Part shown: piece by piece, positions 1 through 10,004 of the stretch
Layout: every line of letters starts with the position of its first letter
How positions within the stretch are numbered: position 1 is the stretch's first letter
Source: Candidatus Altimarinota bacterium
Lineage (GTDB): Bacteria > Patescibacteriota > Gracilibacteria > BD1-5 > UBA6164
Direction: 5' to 3'
Length of the DNA stretch: 48,194 bases
Assembly (NCBI GenBank): GCA_030683605.1
Contig: JAUXPL010000037.1
Span: forward strand, 1-48,194
The notes under the pieces: model-generated
Seen by the model: the letters and a program-made list of their open reading frames with translations, nothing else
Databases searched by the model: none
Told to the model about the DNA's origin: nothing
Program-made: the position numbers and the translations under genes

Positions 1-74
1 TATTAGAATATTATAATAGATTTTTTTGCTTGTTTTAAATTTGTTATTTATCAATTTTTTACTACAATTTAAAC

Positions 75-165
75 ATAAAAAATACCATTTAAGCTTAACT
101 TAATGGCATTGCGCTAAAGACGGGACTCGTAGCTGGAAGGGAGAATTGAGATGGTTTTGTTTTTT
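75..165 (-). other. GC-richer stretch with terminator-like hairpin
   Basis: This stretch stands out from its AT-rich surroundings. Read on the minus strand, 98-165 is GC-richer, and 77-110 can fold as AATGCCATTAAG / CTTAAATGGTATT followed by a run of T, which looks like an intrinsic terminator. No start codon, Shine-Dalgarno or convincing ORF is present, and it does not fold as a tRNA. It could be the 3' end of a small RNA or a relic of inserted DNA. The identity is unknown. Confidence 0.35.
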
Positions 166-234
166 GTTTATTCATATGAAAATATTAATATTTATAGTAA
201 CATTATTATATTTATTTAATAATTATTGCAATAA

Positions 235-262
235 AAAAAGTACTTTTTAAAAAGTACTTTTT
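235..262 (-). terminator. Terminator of the lysozyme-like gene
   Basis: Two tandem copies of AAAAAGTACTTTTT form a hairpin that overlaps the stop codon at 261 and is followed on the minus strand by T-rich sequence. It should end the transcript of the gene at 261-1193. Confidence 0.6.
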
Positions 263-1193
263 ACCTATCAATTCTCCACTTCAATATTTTTAAAAATCTA
301 GTAACAAGTCAATCAAATGGTCATTCTACTTCTTTGTTTAGATTAGTATTAGCAAATGTATTTTTATCTAGAGTAGTATCTTTCTTGATTCAGTTGTATA
401 GTATTGAATTCAGTCTCAATTCCCTAAGAGTATAATTATCATAAGTTATTTCTATATTTCATGATCAATATCTAGTTTTGTAATCGTGATATTTGTTTGT
501 ATTGAAATAATTCCACTTATTTCTAGAAAAATCTATAAAATCTTGTATAGATAAAGCAAATTGTTCTAGAGTAATATCTCAAGGTGTATAAAATTTGCTT
601 GTTATTTGAAATGGTCAAAATCAGTTTGCTGGATTTCATAAATTACAATTATATTCAATACTCCATGTTGCTATTATTAATTCTACAGGAAAATCGTTCT
701 TAATAGCAATATCATTAACGAAATCGAAATATTTAGTACATTTTTGATTTACTTTTAGTTCTGTTGTTATATCTTTTCAATTAATATTAAAAAACTCTAT
801 TGCTTTAGGTAAATATTTTATTTCTATTTGTTTTTTTTCTAATTCAAATTTTGCTTTTTTTAATTCCTCTTCTTTAGTAATTTGTTCTATTCTTTTTAGT
901 TCTATTTCTCTTTTCAAATTATCTTCTATTATTAAGTTTTCTAAAATTATTTTTCTATCATTAATTATATATGTTAATAAAAATTTTATTCTTTCATCTT
1001 TTGTACTAATTAATGATTTTTCGAGAGAAATCAATTCTTTTTTAAGCCATAATTGTCATTTTATTTTTGATTTTGTAACTGCTCTTTCTTTTATTATTCA
1101 TAAAAGCCTTAATTCATTATCAGTAGGAGTATATGAATATGCATTTGTAATTGTAATAATAAATAAAATAAAAATTATTATAACTTTTTTCAT
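261..1193 (-). CDS. Secreted lysozyme/transglycosylase-like protein
   Basis: The 310-residue protein starts MKKVIIIFILFIIT, a clear signal peptide, so it should be exported. Residues about 50-140 are a Lys/Glu-rich probable coiled coil. From about residue 170 the text IATWSIEYNC followed by NGFGPFQIT resembles the lysozyme-like (SLT) fold, in which the Glu after the first helix is catalytic and G-x-(G/M)-(P/Q)-(F/Q)-QI follows. This resemblance was judged by eye. TGA codes for Gly at several places, including this motif, and the gene ends in TAA. A secreted peptidoglycan-cleaving enzyme would fit wall remodelling or attack on a host cell wall. The exact family is uncertain. Confidence 0.55.
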
Positions 1194-1309
1194 AAATTGC
1201 TTTAATATTTAAAAAATGTTAAGTAATTTTATACAAAAAAAACTAAAAGTAAAATTTACGACTATTTACATTTAGTATTTTTAATGATATATATAAATGA
1301 ATAAAAAAA

Positions 1310-1336
1310 TTGACTTAAATTTTAATTTTATATAAT
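1310..1336 (+). promoter_or_regulatory. Candidate promoter of the 32-residue ORF
   Basis: TTGACT at 1310-1315 and TATAAT at 1331-1336 are near-consensus boxes, though the 15-base spacer is short. The small ORF at 1377 follows. Confidence 0.4.
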
Positions 1337-1376
1337 AAAATTTCTTACATAAATTTTATATAAAAAAGGAGTAAAA

Positions 1377-1475
1377 ATGTGTAATGAAAATAATTCGGAT
1401 CAGAGTATAAAATTAACACAAAATAATGAAAATACTGATTTTGAAAGAGAGATTAAAAAAAATGCTTATTATTAA
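1377..1475 (+). CDS. Small acidic ORF, possibly cut short by a TAA
   Basis: This 32-residue ORF (MCNENNSDQS...IKKNAYY) starts eight bases after AAAGGAG, a strong Shine-Dalgarno that most genes here lack. It ends at TAA 1473-1475, but the same frame runs on for 16 protein-like codons (HEKDPDEWHCYVKSID) to TAA at 1524-1526, just before a strong terminator. It may therefore be a 49-codon gene carrying a nonsense change, or a real 32-residue peptide. It has no Gly codon. No family is recognised. Confidence 0.4.
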   Translation: MCNENNSDQSIKLTQNNENTDFEREIKKNAYY

Positions 1476-1536
1476 CATGAAAAAGATCCAGATGAATGGC
1501 ATTGTTACGTAAAATCAATTGATTAATTCTTTTTTT

Positions 1537-1570
1537 AAACCCAGTAAATCCTTAAGGATTTACTGGGTTT
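1537..1570 (+). terminator. Intrinsic terminator
   Basis: A perfect 15-bp stem, AAACCCAGTAAATCC with its complement around a TTAA loop, lies 11 bases after the TAA at 1524-1526. It closes the small transcription unit of the ORF at 1377. Confidence 0.75.
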
Positions 1571-1588
1571 ATAATTCAAACAATGTAT

Positions 1589-1711
1589 TTATTTATTACT
1601 TTTAATTACATTGTTTTCTATATTTTCATAATAATTGTATGAAAATACAATTTCTGAGTTAACTGATACACTATATAAAAAAAGTAGAATAGTTAACAAT
1701 AATCGTCTCAT
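1589..1711 (-). CDS. Short secreted or membrane peptide
   Basis: This 40-residue ORF begins MRRLLLTILLFLYSVSVNSE, a typical signal peptide, and then has a short polar tail rich in Asn and Tyr. It ends in TAA and has no Shine-Dalgarno, as is usual here. It lies between a terminator and the femAB-like gene. No family is recognised, and the ORF is short enough that it could be chance. Confidence 0.35.
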   Translation of the reverse strand: MRRLLLTILLFLYSVSVNSEIVFSYNYYENIENNVIKSNK

Positions 1712-1808
1712 AATTTTAATTATTAAAATAATAGTTTCTAAATTATAATTAAAAAAAATCATAAAGCAATACTTTTTTTGCTTAACTACTTTTTATAATA
1801 TTTATATT

Positions 1809-2855
1809 TTATTCAGGCTTTTTATAATAATATCATCTATTTATTCTTCTGAATGTCTCAATAGTCCAGTTAAAATAATATATTGGTGATAATACTAAGT
1901 CTTGTGCATGTAATAAGCTATAATCATATCCTGCAAACTTTCTCTTGAATTGAGATACTCATGCTATCGGATGTTTTGGATTATCATCTGGAGATACTCA
2001 CCAGAAATTATACAATGTGCATCAGTCTCTTTTAGCTTTCAAAATTGCTTCCCATTGACATAAATAATTAGGTGAAAATTTAGGATTCATTATATCTGAG
2101 GCAGCTATATAATATACACAAGTATTTCAGAATTTAATCGTCATTAGAATTGATTCTGTTTTTCAATTATATGAAGCTGATATAGTAGATATTGCATTTC
2201 AAAATACTTTGTATAGATTTTTGATGAACTCAGATGAAAATGCTGAATATGTTTTTTTGCCATTTATTCTTTTTGCATGGTTTTGGTGCATTTGAATTAA
2301 TTGTTCTATATGCTCAATACTATTATTTATTTTTATTTCTACTCACTCTTTTATTGCTCTGTTTATATAATATCTATCTTTTTTCTTGATATTATTTAGT
2401 AATTCTTCTTCTGATTTACTTAGGTCAAGTAAATGCGTATCTTCAGCATGTTCATGCATAGGTGCATTATTAAATCATAGTTTTTTAAACTGTTTTTTAT
2501 TTTCTATAGTATTTCTTACTGCTGAATTAATTCTAATAAAACTCATTCATTCTAAAGTTGCTAATACTTTTAAATCCTCTATTATAGCTTTAAAAATATC
2601 AAAATAATCTCATCTGATAAGTGGTCAGTGAGGTATAAAATAATAACTAGCTCTTTTAGCTTTTATTTTTATTAGTAAAAATACTCATACTAAAGTAATA
2701 TCTTTGTATATACCATATCTAATTATTTTTTTTCATGATAACTCTTGGAATTCTCACCACTCCCATGATTGTAGAAAACTATAGAATTCAAAATCTGATT
2801 TTATAATAAAACTATCCCATGTTTCTTTTATAAGTATTTCTTTTAATTTATACAT
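1809..2855 (-). CDS. FemAB/FemX-type peptidoglycan aminoacyltransferase
   Basis: The 348-residue protein matches the FemAB family, whose members use aminoacyl-tRNA to add residues to the peptide of lipid II on the inner face of the membrane. Recognisable stretches are SFLQSWEWGEFQ near the N-terminus, LDLSKSEEELLNNIKKKDRYYINRA in the middle (here in pieces: LDLSKSEEEL, RYYINRA), and C-terminal YLCQWEAI and YNFWGVSPDDNP, typical of the second GNAT-like domain. TGA-coded Gly occurs throughout. It is the last gene of the four-gene operon and its start overlaps the end of the aminotransferase gene by 8 bases. The amino acid it adds cannot be read from sequence. Confidence 0.88.
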
Positions 2856-4122
2856 TATTTTTAAAATTATTTAATAATTGGATTATTTTGTCAGCATCTT
2901 CTATTGTTATAAGAGTATGATTTGGAAGATTTAATATCCTCTTACTAATATCTTCTGATACTGGACAAGATCAAGCTATATATTTAGCATCATCTAGATT
3001 AGTTCCATATGGTACTATGTTTGTTTTACTCCAAGTATTTCACAGTAAAATATTATTTTTTTTCATATAGATATACAATTCTTCTTTTACTTCTTCTGAT
3101 TCTAGTATTATTGGATATCTGAAATAATTATTATTTTCAGATTTTATTATAGTAAATAATGGTTTAAAATATTTATTGTTTATATTTTTATCATAATAAT
3201 CAGACAAAGCAATTCTATGATTATTTATATCATTAATTTTGTGTAATTGTTTTTTAGCTAAGTATGCTAAACTATTAGGTAATTTGTAATTGAAATCTGT
3301 GAAACTACATTTTTTTTCATTTACTGTAAGTATTTCTGTTATGAATTTGAATTTTCTTGATAAGTATATAATCATCTTTCATAAACCGAAAAAATCATAT
3401 AGTTTATAAGATTTATAAGCAGAAATATTATATAATAAATTTTGAAAAGTTAGAATAATACTTGGCATTATTTGTATTGATTTAACTTGTTCTAATTTAT
3501 CAATATATCTATTGTTATTAATAATTAAAAATCATCCAGTTACTCAGGAAATAACTTTGTCCCTACCAGTAGAAAATACAGAAAAATCACCAAAAGATCA
3601 TAATTTAACTCAATCTATACTGCTTCAAAGACTATGAGCACAATCTTCTATTATTAATATATTTTTATTTCTAGCTAGTGCTACTATTTCTTTTATATTT
3701 GCAGGTTTTCAAAATGTGTGTTGAACAATTATAGCTTTTGTATTTAGTGTTATATTTTTTTCTAAACTATCTATACATAATCATAGATTTGTTTCATCTA
3801 TATCACTATATATAATTTTTGCTCATGATTGAATAACAACATTGGATACTGATACACAATTGTATCCTGAAACTATTACTTCATCTGTATTTTTTAAATC
3901 AATTATTTTTAAGGCATGATAAATAGCACTTCTAGCATTATAAAAAGAAATAATTTTTGAGTTTGGATTTCATATGTATGATAATAATTCATTTTCTAAT
4001 TCTGCTACATTATTTCCATATCTAATAAATGGCAGTTTATATGTCAGAAATCATATAGTTTGTAAAAATATAGTAAAATTCACAGTAGTGAAAAATTCTG
4101 ATATTATTGTATTTTTGAGCAT
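2848..4122 (-). CDS. DegT/DnrJ/EryC1-type PLP aminotransferase
   Basis: This 424-residue protein belongs to the DegT/DnrJ/EryC1/StrS aminotransferases. Visible marks are AIIVQHTFG and IEDCAHSLGS (PLP-binding Asp region) and FSTGRDKVISGVTGG, where the Lys of RDK should carry the PLP Schiff base. Family members usually aminate nucleotide-bound keto sugars. The start ATG lies 3 bases after the TAA of the MurF-like gene, and the end overlaps the FemAB-like gene, so the genes are co-transcribed. In this setting it may make an amino sugar or amino acid for the cell wall; the substrate is inferred, not seen. Confidence 0.88.
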
Positions 4123-4125
4123 TAT

Positions 4126-5817
4126 TTATTTTTTAAATAATAGTAGTTTATCTATATATTTTCAAGCATTTCTTCATTCAAATAATATTATTTCATCATT
4201 TAATTCACTAGATAATTTGTTTAATAAATTATTCTTATCAAATCATCATTTAATTAATCATTTGATAATATCTGATTTATAATTTACTCAAACATACATT
4301 ATTTTGTCTACATATTTTCATTTCGCTATTTTTTCTCATATTTCATAATGAATTTTTGATGCATTTGCTCATAATTCTAGAATATCATCTAATAGTAATA
4401 TTTTAATTCAATCAAAACTACTTAAAGCTTCTAGTCATGCAAATAATCAATCTTCAGATAAATTATAAGTATCATCTATAAGTGTTAAATTATTATGTTT
4501 TACAATAGATAAAGTATTATTGGGTGATTTTATATTTTTTAAGTATTTTATCAAATCTGAAGTTTTAAATGACATATCATAACAAAAAGCAAGTACTCAC
4601 GAAATATTTATTATGTTATGTTCTCATATAAGAGGTACATAAAATATACTTTTTACTCATTTGTATTCAAAGTTAAACTTTGTAATTCATTCTTTTACTG
4701 ATAATATCTCAAAATTTGTATCAGATCAATTATAGCTTCAATATTTTATAATGTTTAATTTATTTCAAAAAATAATATCACGTATTCATTCATTATTCCA
4801 ATTAATATATAGAGTTCATTTATTTTTGATAACTGAATTAATTATTTCTGATTTTCATTTTTTAATATTATCTATTGAACCAAAAAGTCATAAATGCTGG
4901 TTTCATATTGCTGTTAAAAATCAATACTTGTGATTTACAATTTTTCATAACAAATCTATTTCTCATATTCTGTATGCTCACATTTCAGCAATAAAGTATT
5001 TATATGTATTATTCAGATTTTTAATAATAAGCTCAGCTACTCACATCTCAGTATTTACGTTTTCAGGAGTTTTTAGAGTAGTTCAATCTTGCTCCAATAT
5101 AGATGATAAGTACTCTTTTACAGACGATTTTCCATAACTTCATGTTATTCATACTTTTATTGAATTATTGTAGGTATTAGAAAGTTCAATTGCCTTATTT
5201 ATTATATTATTTTTTTTCTTGTTAACTATTGGAATAGTTAAAGTATTGAAAACAAATAGTATAAAAGGTAAAATTATATAAGTAATTAAAGTATATGAAT
5301 ATATATAATTTGCTTTATTAAAATATACAATACAAAATAATCATAATAAATATGTAAATATAAATATTGATTTTATCATTAATATTCTTGAAGTATATTT
5401 TGGTTTTAAAATCTTATGCTTTATTAATTTTCTTAAGACAAAAATACTTTGAATGATTAAAAAATAATATACTACTGGATAAACAAGTATCTCAAAAATA
5501 GGATCAAAATATAAATAAACAGAAAATAATAGTATAATAAATTCAAGTATTGACCACATATTTATAAGTGCAGAATTTCATTGATTTGTAGATATATATT
5601 CCTTAAATCTATCCCATCTATATTCTTTTAATTGTATTACATATAACCAAAAATTGAGCTTGTTAAATAATGGTAAGAATGAAAATAGTAACAATAAGTA
5701 ATGATCAAATAACATATTATTTGGATAAATAAAAGTATTTCTATTCTCTATAAATAGTTTTTGAAATATATCTATTCCATTTGTTATTGTTTGTATAATA
5801 TTTGTAAAAAAATCCAT
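4126..5817 (-). CDS. MurF-like ligase with N-terminal membrane domain
   Basis: The 563-residue protein has about 170 N-terminal residues of hydrophobic segments (for example YLLLLFSFLPLF, ILEFIILLFSVYLY, YTLITYIILPFILF), then a Mur ligase. GITGSYGKSSVKEYL (about residue 198-213) is the ATP-binding loop. EMGAYRIGEIDLL and AIGNQHLWLFGSI match the MurF central domain. LTLIDDTYNLSEDG and ILLLDDILELG match the MurF C-terminal domain. MurF adds D-Ala-D-Ala to the UDP-MurNAc peptide in the cytoplasm. A membrane-anchored form suggests a ligase working on a lipid-linked substrate or held near the membrane steps; that is inference. The start is 2 bases after the hydrolase stop. Confidence 0.85.
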
Positions 5818-5819
5818 GA

Positions 5820-6635
5820 TTATATATTATTTAAAAAAGTATTTACAAGTTTTTCTGGACTTGTTAAGTGAATACCATGTTTTTCATTTTCTAGTATAAT
5901 TATTTTTGAATTCACTATTTTAGTTCTCATATACATTCAGTCTGACATTGGTGTATAGCTATCATTTTGTCACCGTATAAGTAATGTATCTTGACTAATA
6001 CTAGCTATTGAATCTGATAAATCAGACTTGATCATATTTAAGTAGGTTTCTTTTAAATATGGATTATTTTCAGCATTTAAATAATCTTGTCATCAAATTG
6101 CTCTATAGAATAATTTTCTCAGTGTTTTGATAAATTTGTTTCATGTTTCCCAATTCTTACGAGGAGGAATAATTGTTAATAATTTTTTTATTATTTTTGT
6201 GAATTTATTTAACACTTTCCTCTTTATATTTCTTTTTCTATCATTTCTTATTCAAGCTGAATTATTTAGTATCAGTCTTGATATATCTATCTTTCATCTA
6301 TTTGCTAATTTTATACTTATAGCACCACCATTACTATGTCACCATAGGATAATATTTTTAAGTCACAGTTCATGTATGAATTCTTCAATTACTAATACAT
6401 AATCATCCAGCTCAAATACATGATTAATGGATGTTTTTCAAAAACCAGGTAAATCAGGTATTATTACATTAAATCATGCTTGAAATAGTAGTTCTCATAC
6501 TTGTAACCAACTTTGGCTATTTCATCACCATCAATGTAGTATTAAAATAGTATTTTCATTTGTTTCTTCTATGAAATCTTCGTAATGTATTTCTATTTTT
6601 GTTCTATTCAATGTTAAATCTTCAGTCTTGTACAT
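5820..6635 (-). CDS. Alpha/beta hydrolase
   Basis: A 271-residue alpha/beta hydrolase. LILHGWGGNSQSW is the oxyanion-hole strand, IPDLPGFGKT follows, GHSNGG carries the nucleophile Ser at the elbow, LLIRGQNDSYTP supplies the acidic residue and NEKHGIHL the catalytic His. Most of the Gly in these motifs are TGA. It heads the four-gene cell-wall operon and its ATG lies 5 bases after a perfect hairpin (6641-6670). The substrate is unknown; the neighbours suggest an ester or amide in the cell envelope. Confidence 0.87.
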
Positions 6636-6640
6636 ATAAA

Positions 6641-6670
6641 AAATAAGAAGTAATTAATTACTTCTTATTT
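6641..6670 (-). terminator. Perfect palindrome between surface-protein gene and operon
   Basis: AAATAAGAAGTAATT and its exact complement form a 30-base palindrome flanked by T on both sides. On the minus strand it lies 58 bases after the SBBP-protein stop and 5 bases before the hydrolase ATG. It is probably the terminator of the upstream gene, but its closeness to the ATG could make it an attenuator of the operon. Confidence 0.6.
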
Positions 6671-6727
6671 TAGGGATTTTTTGATTAAAATAAAGTTTAT
6701 TTTAAATTATTTTTACTTAATTTATAA

Positions 6728-9322
6728 TTAATATGTTCAATCATTGCTCATCTTTCATAAAAAAATATCATATGATGAACTACTTCTTGCAAATCAAATT
6801 CCAAATAAATTAAACCAACTAGATAAAAAATTTCATCAAACATATAGATTTCAATCACTATCAATATTTAATCATATAGCATTTTCTCATCCAGTTCATC
6901 AAGCTCTTTTTCACCATGTTAAATTTCAATTACTATCTAGTTTTATTAAAAATATATCATTTGATCAAAATGTAGTTAAACTATGTCCAAATACGGTTAC
7001 AGGATCATAATACTCTCAAAATATGAACACATTTCAGTTATCATCAACTTTAACAGATTTTCATGATTCACTTTGTCATGAAACAGATTGTTTTCACCAT
7101 ATTGCAGTTCATGATGAATTCAATTTTACTACATATGAGTTATAATAACTTCATGCATTAGTTAAATTTACTCACATAAAATCAGCATTTAATTGGTATC
7201 ATCATGTTATATATATATTTCAATCATTGTCTGTTGTAATAGATTCTCAAGTATCATATCAAGTACTTCATCAAGCTCTTTTTGACCAAACTCCAGATCA
7301 ACTAGTAGGATTTAATTTGCTTACATATATATCTGTAGCACTTGAATTTCAAGTCAAACTAAATCAAAATATATTAGCAGTTTGAGCAAAAGTACCTATA
7401 GCATACAAATTTCAATCATTATCTAAAGCTAAGTCATTAATATATTCACTTAATCAACCTGTTGTTTGTTTAAGCCATATTATATTTCAGTCTGAGTCTA
7501 GCTTTGCGATAAAACTACATGTATATCATCAAGGATTATAACTTGTTCAAAATAATGTTGCCCAAGCTGAAGTTCAACCAAATTCTCAAGCAAAATAAAT
7601 ATATCAATCATCTGAAATCTTAATTGCTTTTCATGTTTCTCATGTTGAACTAGAATTAGAACCTCACTTTTGTACCCAAATAAGATTTCAATCACTATCT
7701 AATTTTGCTATAAATAGATCACTACCTCATCATCAATAAGTAGTCATACTTTGTCAGAAGAAATCAGCTGTTCATACAAACTTTCATGTTAAATATACAT
7801 TTCAATCAGTATCTACTGCTACAGCTGTTCACTCGTCATGCCCTGTTCATCAGAATTTCTTAGCCCAAACCAAATCTCAATTAGGATTAATTTTTGCCAC
7901 AAATCAATCGTTATAATTTATATTTGTTGTTAATACTTGTCATAATATGTTTGTTGATTCTAAAAATTGTCAAGTAATATAAATATTTCAATTATTATCT
8001 ATAGTTTGTCAAAATATTCTGTCACTTCTTGTATCTCATATTTTTTTAGCAAAATATTTAACACATTTGTTTCAAACCTTTGAGAATCAACTATTACATG
8101 TAATATTAGTTAATTCATTATTTAAAAAAACACTTCAGTTACTGCATAATAATGTTCAACTAGATGTTTGATTTCAATTTGTTATACTTCAAGTTTTTGT
8201 TACTAGTATTGTATTTCAATGAAGTAGATCATTATAACTATATCAATTATTATTTCAGCTAGCACAATTTAAGTTGTTTATATTGTCTAAAGGAATACTT
8301 CATGCTAAATTATTATTTACGAAATTTGCTGCATATTTAATAGCTTCAGCTGAAGGTGCGTTAGTATTAATGTTTATTAATACCAAATTGGCTATTTCTC
8401 ATTTGTTATCAATTAATGATCAACTATAAGCATCTTGTAGTCATTTAATTAATTCAATTCTTGCACTTGAATCTATTTTGTTAGTTAAATTATTGCATGA
8501 TCAAGTATCAGAATAAGCAAGTAATTTACTTGTACTGAAATCAAATCATCAATCATATTTGAATTTGCTTGTTCTGAATGAAGATGGTAGATTTTTGTAA
8601 CCATTGTATACTAATCTTTTTTCATTAATAATTTGCTCTAAGTCGTTAATGTTAGTATCATTTGTAATAATAGTTGGCACAGTTAACATATTACAAGTAT
8701 TACCACTTAAACTTTTTGCAGTTAATCAATTATAGTTTCAAGTCACATATGCAGTCGCTTCAGTTGTTGCTGCATTAGCTACTATACCTATAAACTCAAG
8801 CCCTCACTCAGTCTCTCCCAAAGGGAGAGAAGAAGCTACATTATTCATTATTCATTTTTCATTATTCATTGATATAGTATCCCCTTCTATTATTCCTCAT
8901 ATTTCATATTCATTTTTATTATTTATAACTGAGTAAGTATATTCTTTATTAGTAGAAGGATCTAACGGTATTTTATTTAGTTTAGATAAATTAGCATGAA
9001 CAGTTTCTCAAATAGTTCATTGATTCCAAACTATTGCTCAACTATAAGTAATATTTACTCAAGCAGTAGGATTTGGATATTTTCCAGCTTCAAGATTAAA
9101 TAATTCTAGACTTGTTTTGATGCTTGATATATCACTTATTCTTGTACTGTCTCTAGCATCACTACTATATCATTGCAAACTAATAAATGCAATTGTTCAA
9201 AGAATTGCTAGGATTGTTATTACTACTATTAGCTCTACTAGGGTAAATCCTTTATTATTCTTCCCTTTTCAAGGGAAGTGCCTGAAAGGCGATGGGTTAC
9301 TTTGTATTTTTCTTTTATTCAT
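6728..9322 (-). CDS. Pilin-like surface protein with SBBP beta-propeller repeats
   Basis: This 864-residue protein starts with a prepilin leader followed by KGFTLVELIVVITILAIL, the type IV pilin/pseudopilin methylation motif and hydrophobic helix; cleavage is expected between G and F. A pilin-like head follows (about residues 45-300). The C-terminal half (about 430-864) has about nine SBBP-type repeats of the form DGNVYLTGKF...DLFIAKLDSDGNLIW, probably a beta-propeller. Nearly every Gly of DGN is TGA. The leader (about residues 8-21) and residues about 159-174 are encoded by palindromic elements. It is probably assembled with the type IV pilus machinery (PilT at 15055) and acts at the cell surface, perhaps in attachment. 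Confidence 0.85.
8799..8875. repeat. Palindromic element inside the pilin/SBBP gene
   Basis: The core TCTCTCCCAAAGGGAGAGA (8812-8830) is a GC-rich palindrome followed by GAAGCTACA, as in other copies, and by repeated ATTCATTATT units. It is read in frame and adds about 15-25 residues to the pilin-like head. Confidence 0.7.
9260..9299. repeat. Palindromic element inside the prepilin leader
   Basis: CTTCCCTTTTCAAGGGAAG (9260-9278) plus the tail GCCTGAAAGGCGATGGGTTA has the form of copies at 27866 and 30590. It encodes leader residues about 8-21 just before the pilin cleavage motif. Confidence 0.75.
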
Positions 9323-9360
9323 AATATTTAGTTTTATTAAAACAGATTTATTATACAAAA

Positions 9361-9393
9361 AAAACTAAAATATAAAAAATATATTTTAGTTTT
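9361..9393 (-). terminator. Intrinsic terminator
   Basis: AAAACTAAAATATA pairs with TATATTTTAGTTTT, flanked by T on the minus strand. It lies 18 bases past the stop of the gene at 9411-9923. Confidence 0.65.
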
Positions 9394-9410
9394 TTGATTG
9401 ACAGTTGATA

Positions 9411-9923
9411 TTAATTATCTTTTATAAGTTTATTAATTATTTGAACTATAAGTTTTTCTCATTCTTCTGAATTATTAGAAAAAAATGTTGTTCCAGGTGT
9501 TTTAATCTTATCTCAATAAAATTCTATCTGATAGTTCTTATTATCTTTACATATGAATATTAATCTTTTATAACTAATAGTAGGAATAAAGCTTCTAAAT
9601 TCTTCTCAATCTTCAGGTAATTTATTTAATAAACTAGACAAACTATTTATAATTTCACTATCTTTAATTATAAATTCTTTATTTACATTATCATCATTAG
9701 AATGTTTATATTCTTGAATAATTAACTCTTCACAATTAGAAATTCTAAAGCTTGTTTCTGTTTGAATACTTTTAACTCTTTTTTCTAATTCACTATATAT
9801 TATTTCTTTATTTGTATTATTGTTATTCATATATTTTTCTTGAATACTTTTAGATTTGTAATACATAAAACACGACACTAAAACAAAATTTATTACTAAT
9901 ATTATTATTACTTTCCAAAACAT
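9411..9923 (-). CDS. Single-pass membrane protein, unknown
   Basis: The 170-residue protein has one N-terminal membrane segment (VIIILVINFVLVSCFMYY), with a Cys that could only loosely be a lipobox, and then a soluble domain. A charged, probably helical stretch at residues 25-75 is followed by a compact region ending LIVQIINKLIKDN. Only three TGA Gly codons occur. The soluble part presumably faces outside. It is monocistronic, with a terminator after it. No family is recognised. Confidence 0.6.
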
Positions 9924-10004
9924 AATGTGTAAAATTAATTTATATTATAATGCATTATAAGTATTAATTATAATTGTAAAGATTTTTTGTTTAATTTATA
10001 ACAA

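Noticed and set aside
100-165. A possible tRNA, because of a GC-rich stretch and a CTCGTAGCT run.
   Set aside because: No acceptor stem, TTCGANNC loop or anticodon arm can be formed.
6728-8100. Regularly spaced TTTCAATCA-like repeats that resemble a CRISPR array.
   Set aside because: They are the reverse complement of codons for DGN (GAT TGA AAT) in the SBBP repeats of one continuous reading frame; spacing and sequence vary, and no cas genes are near.
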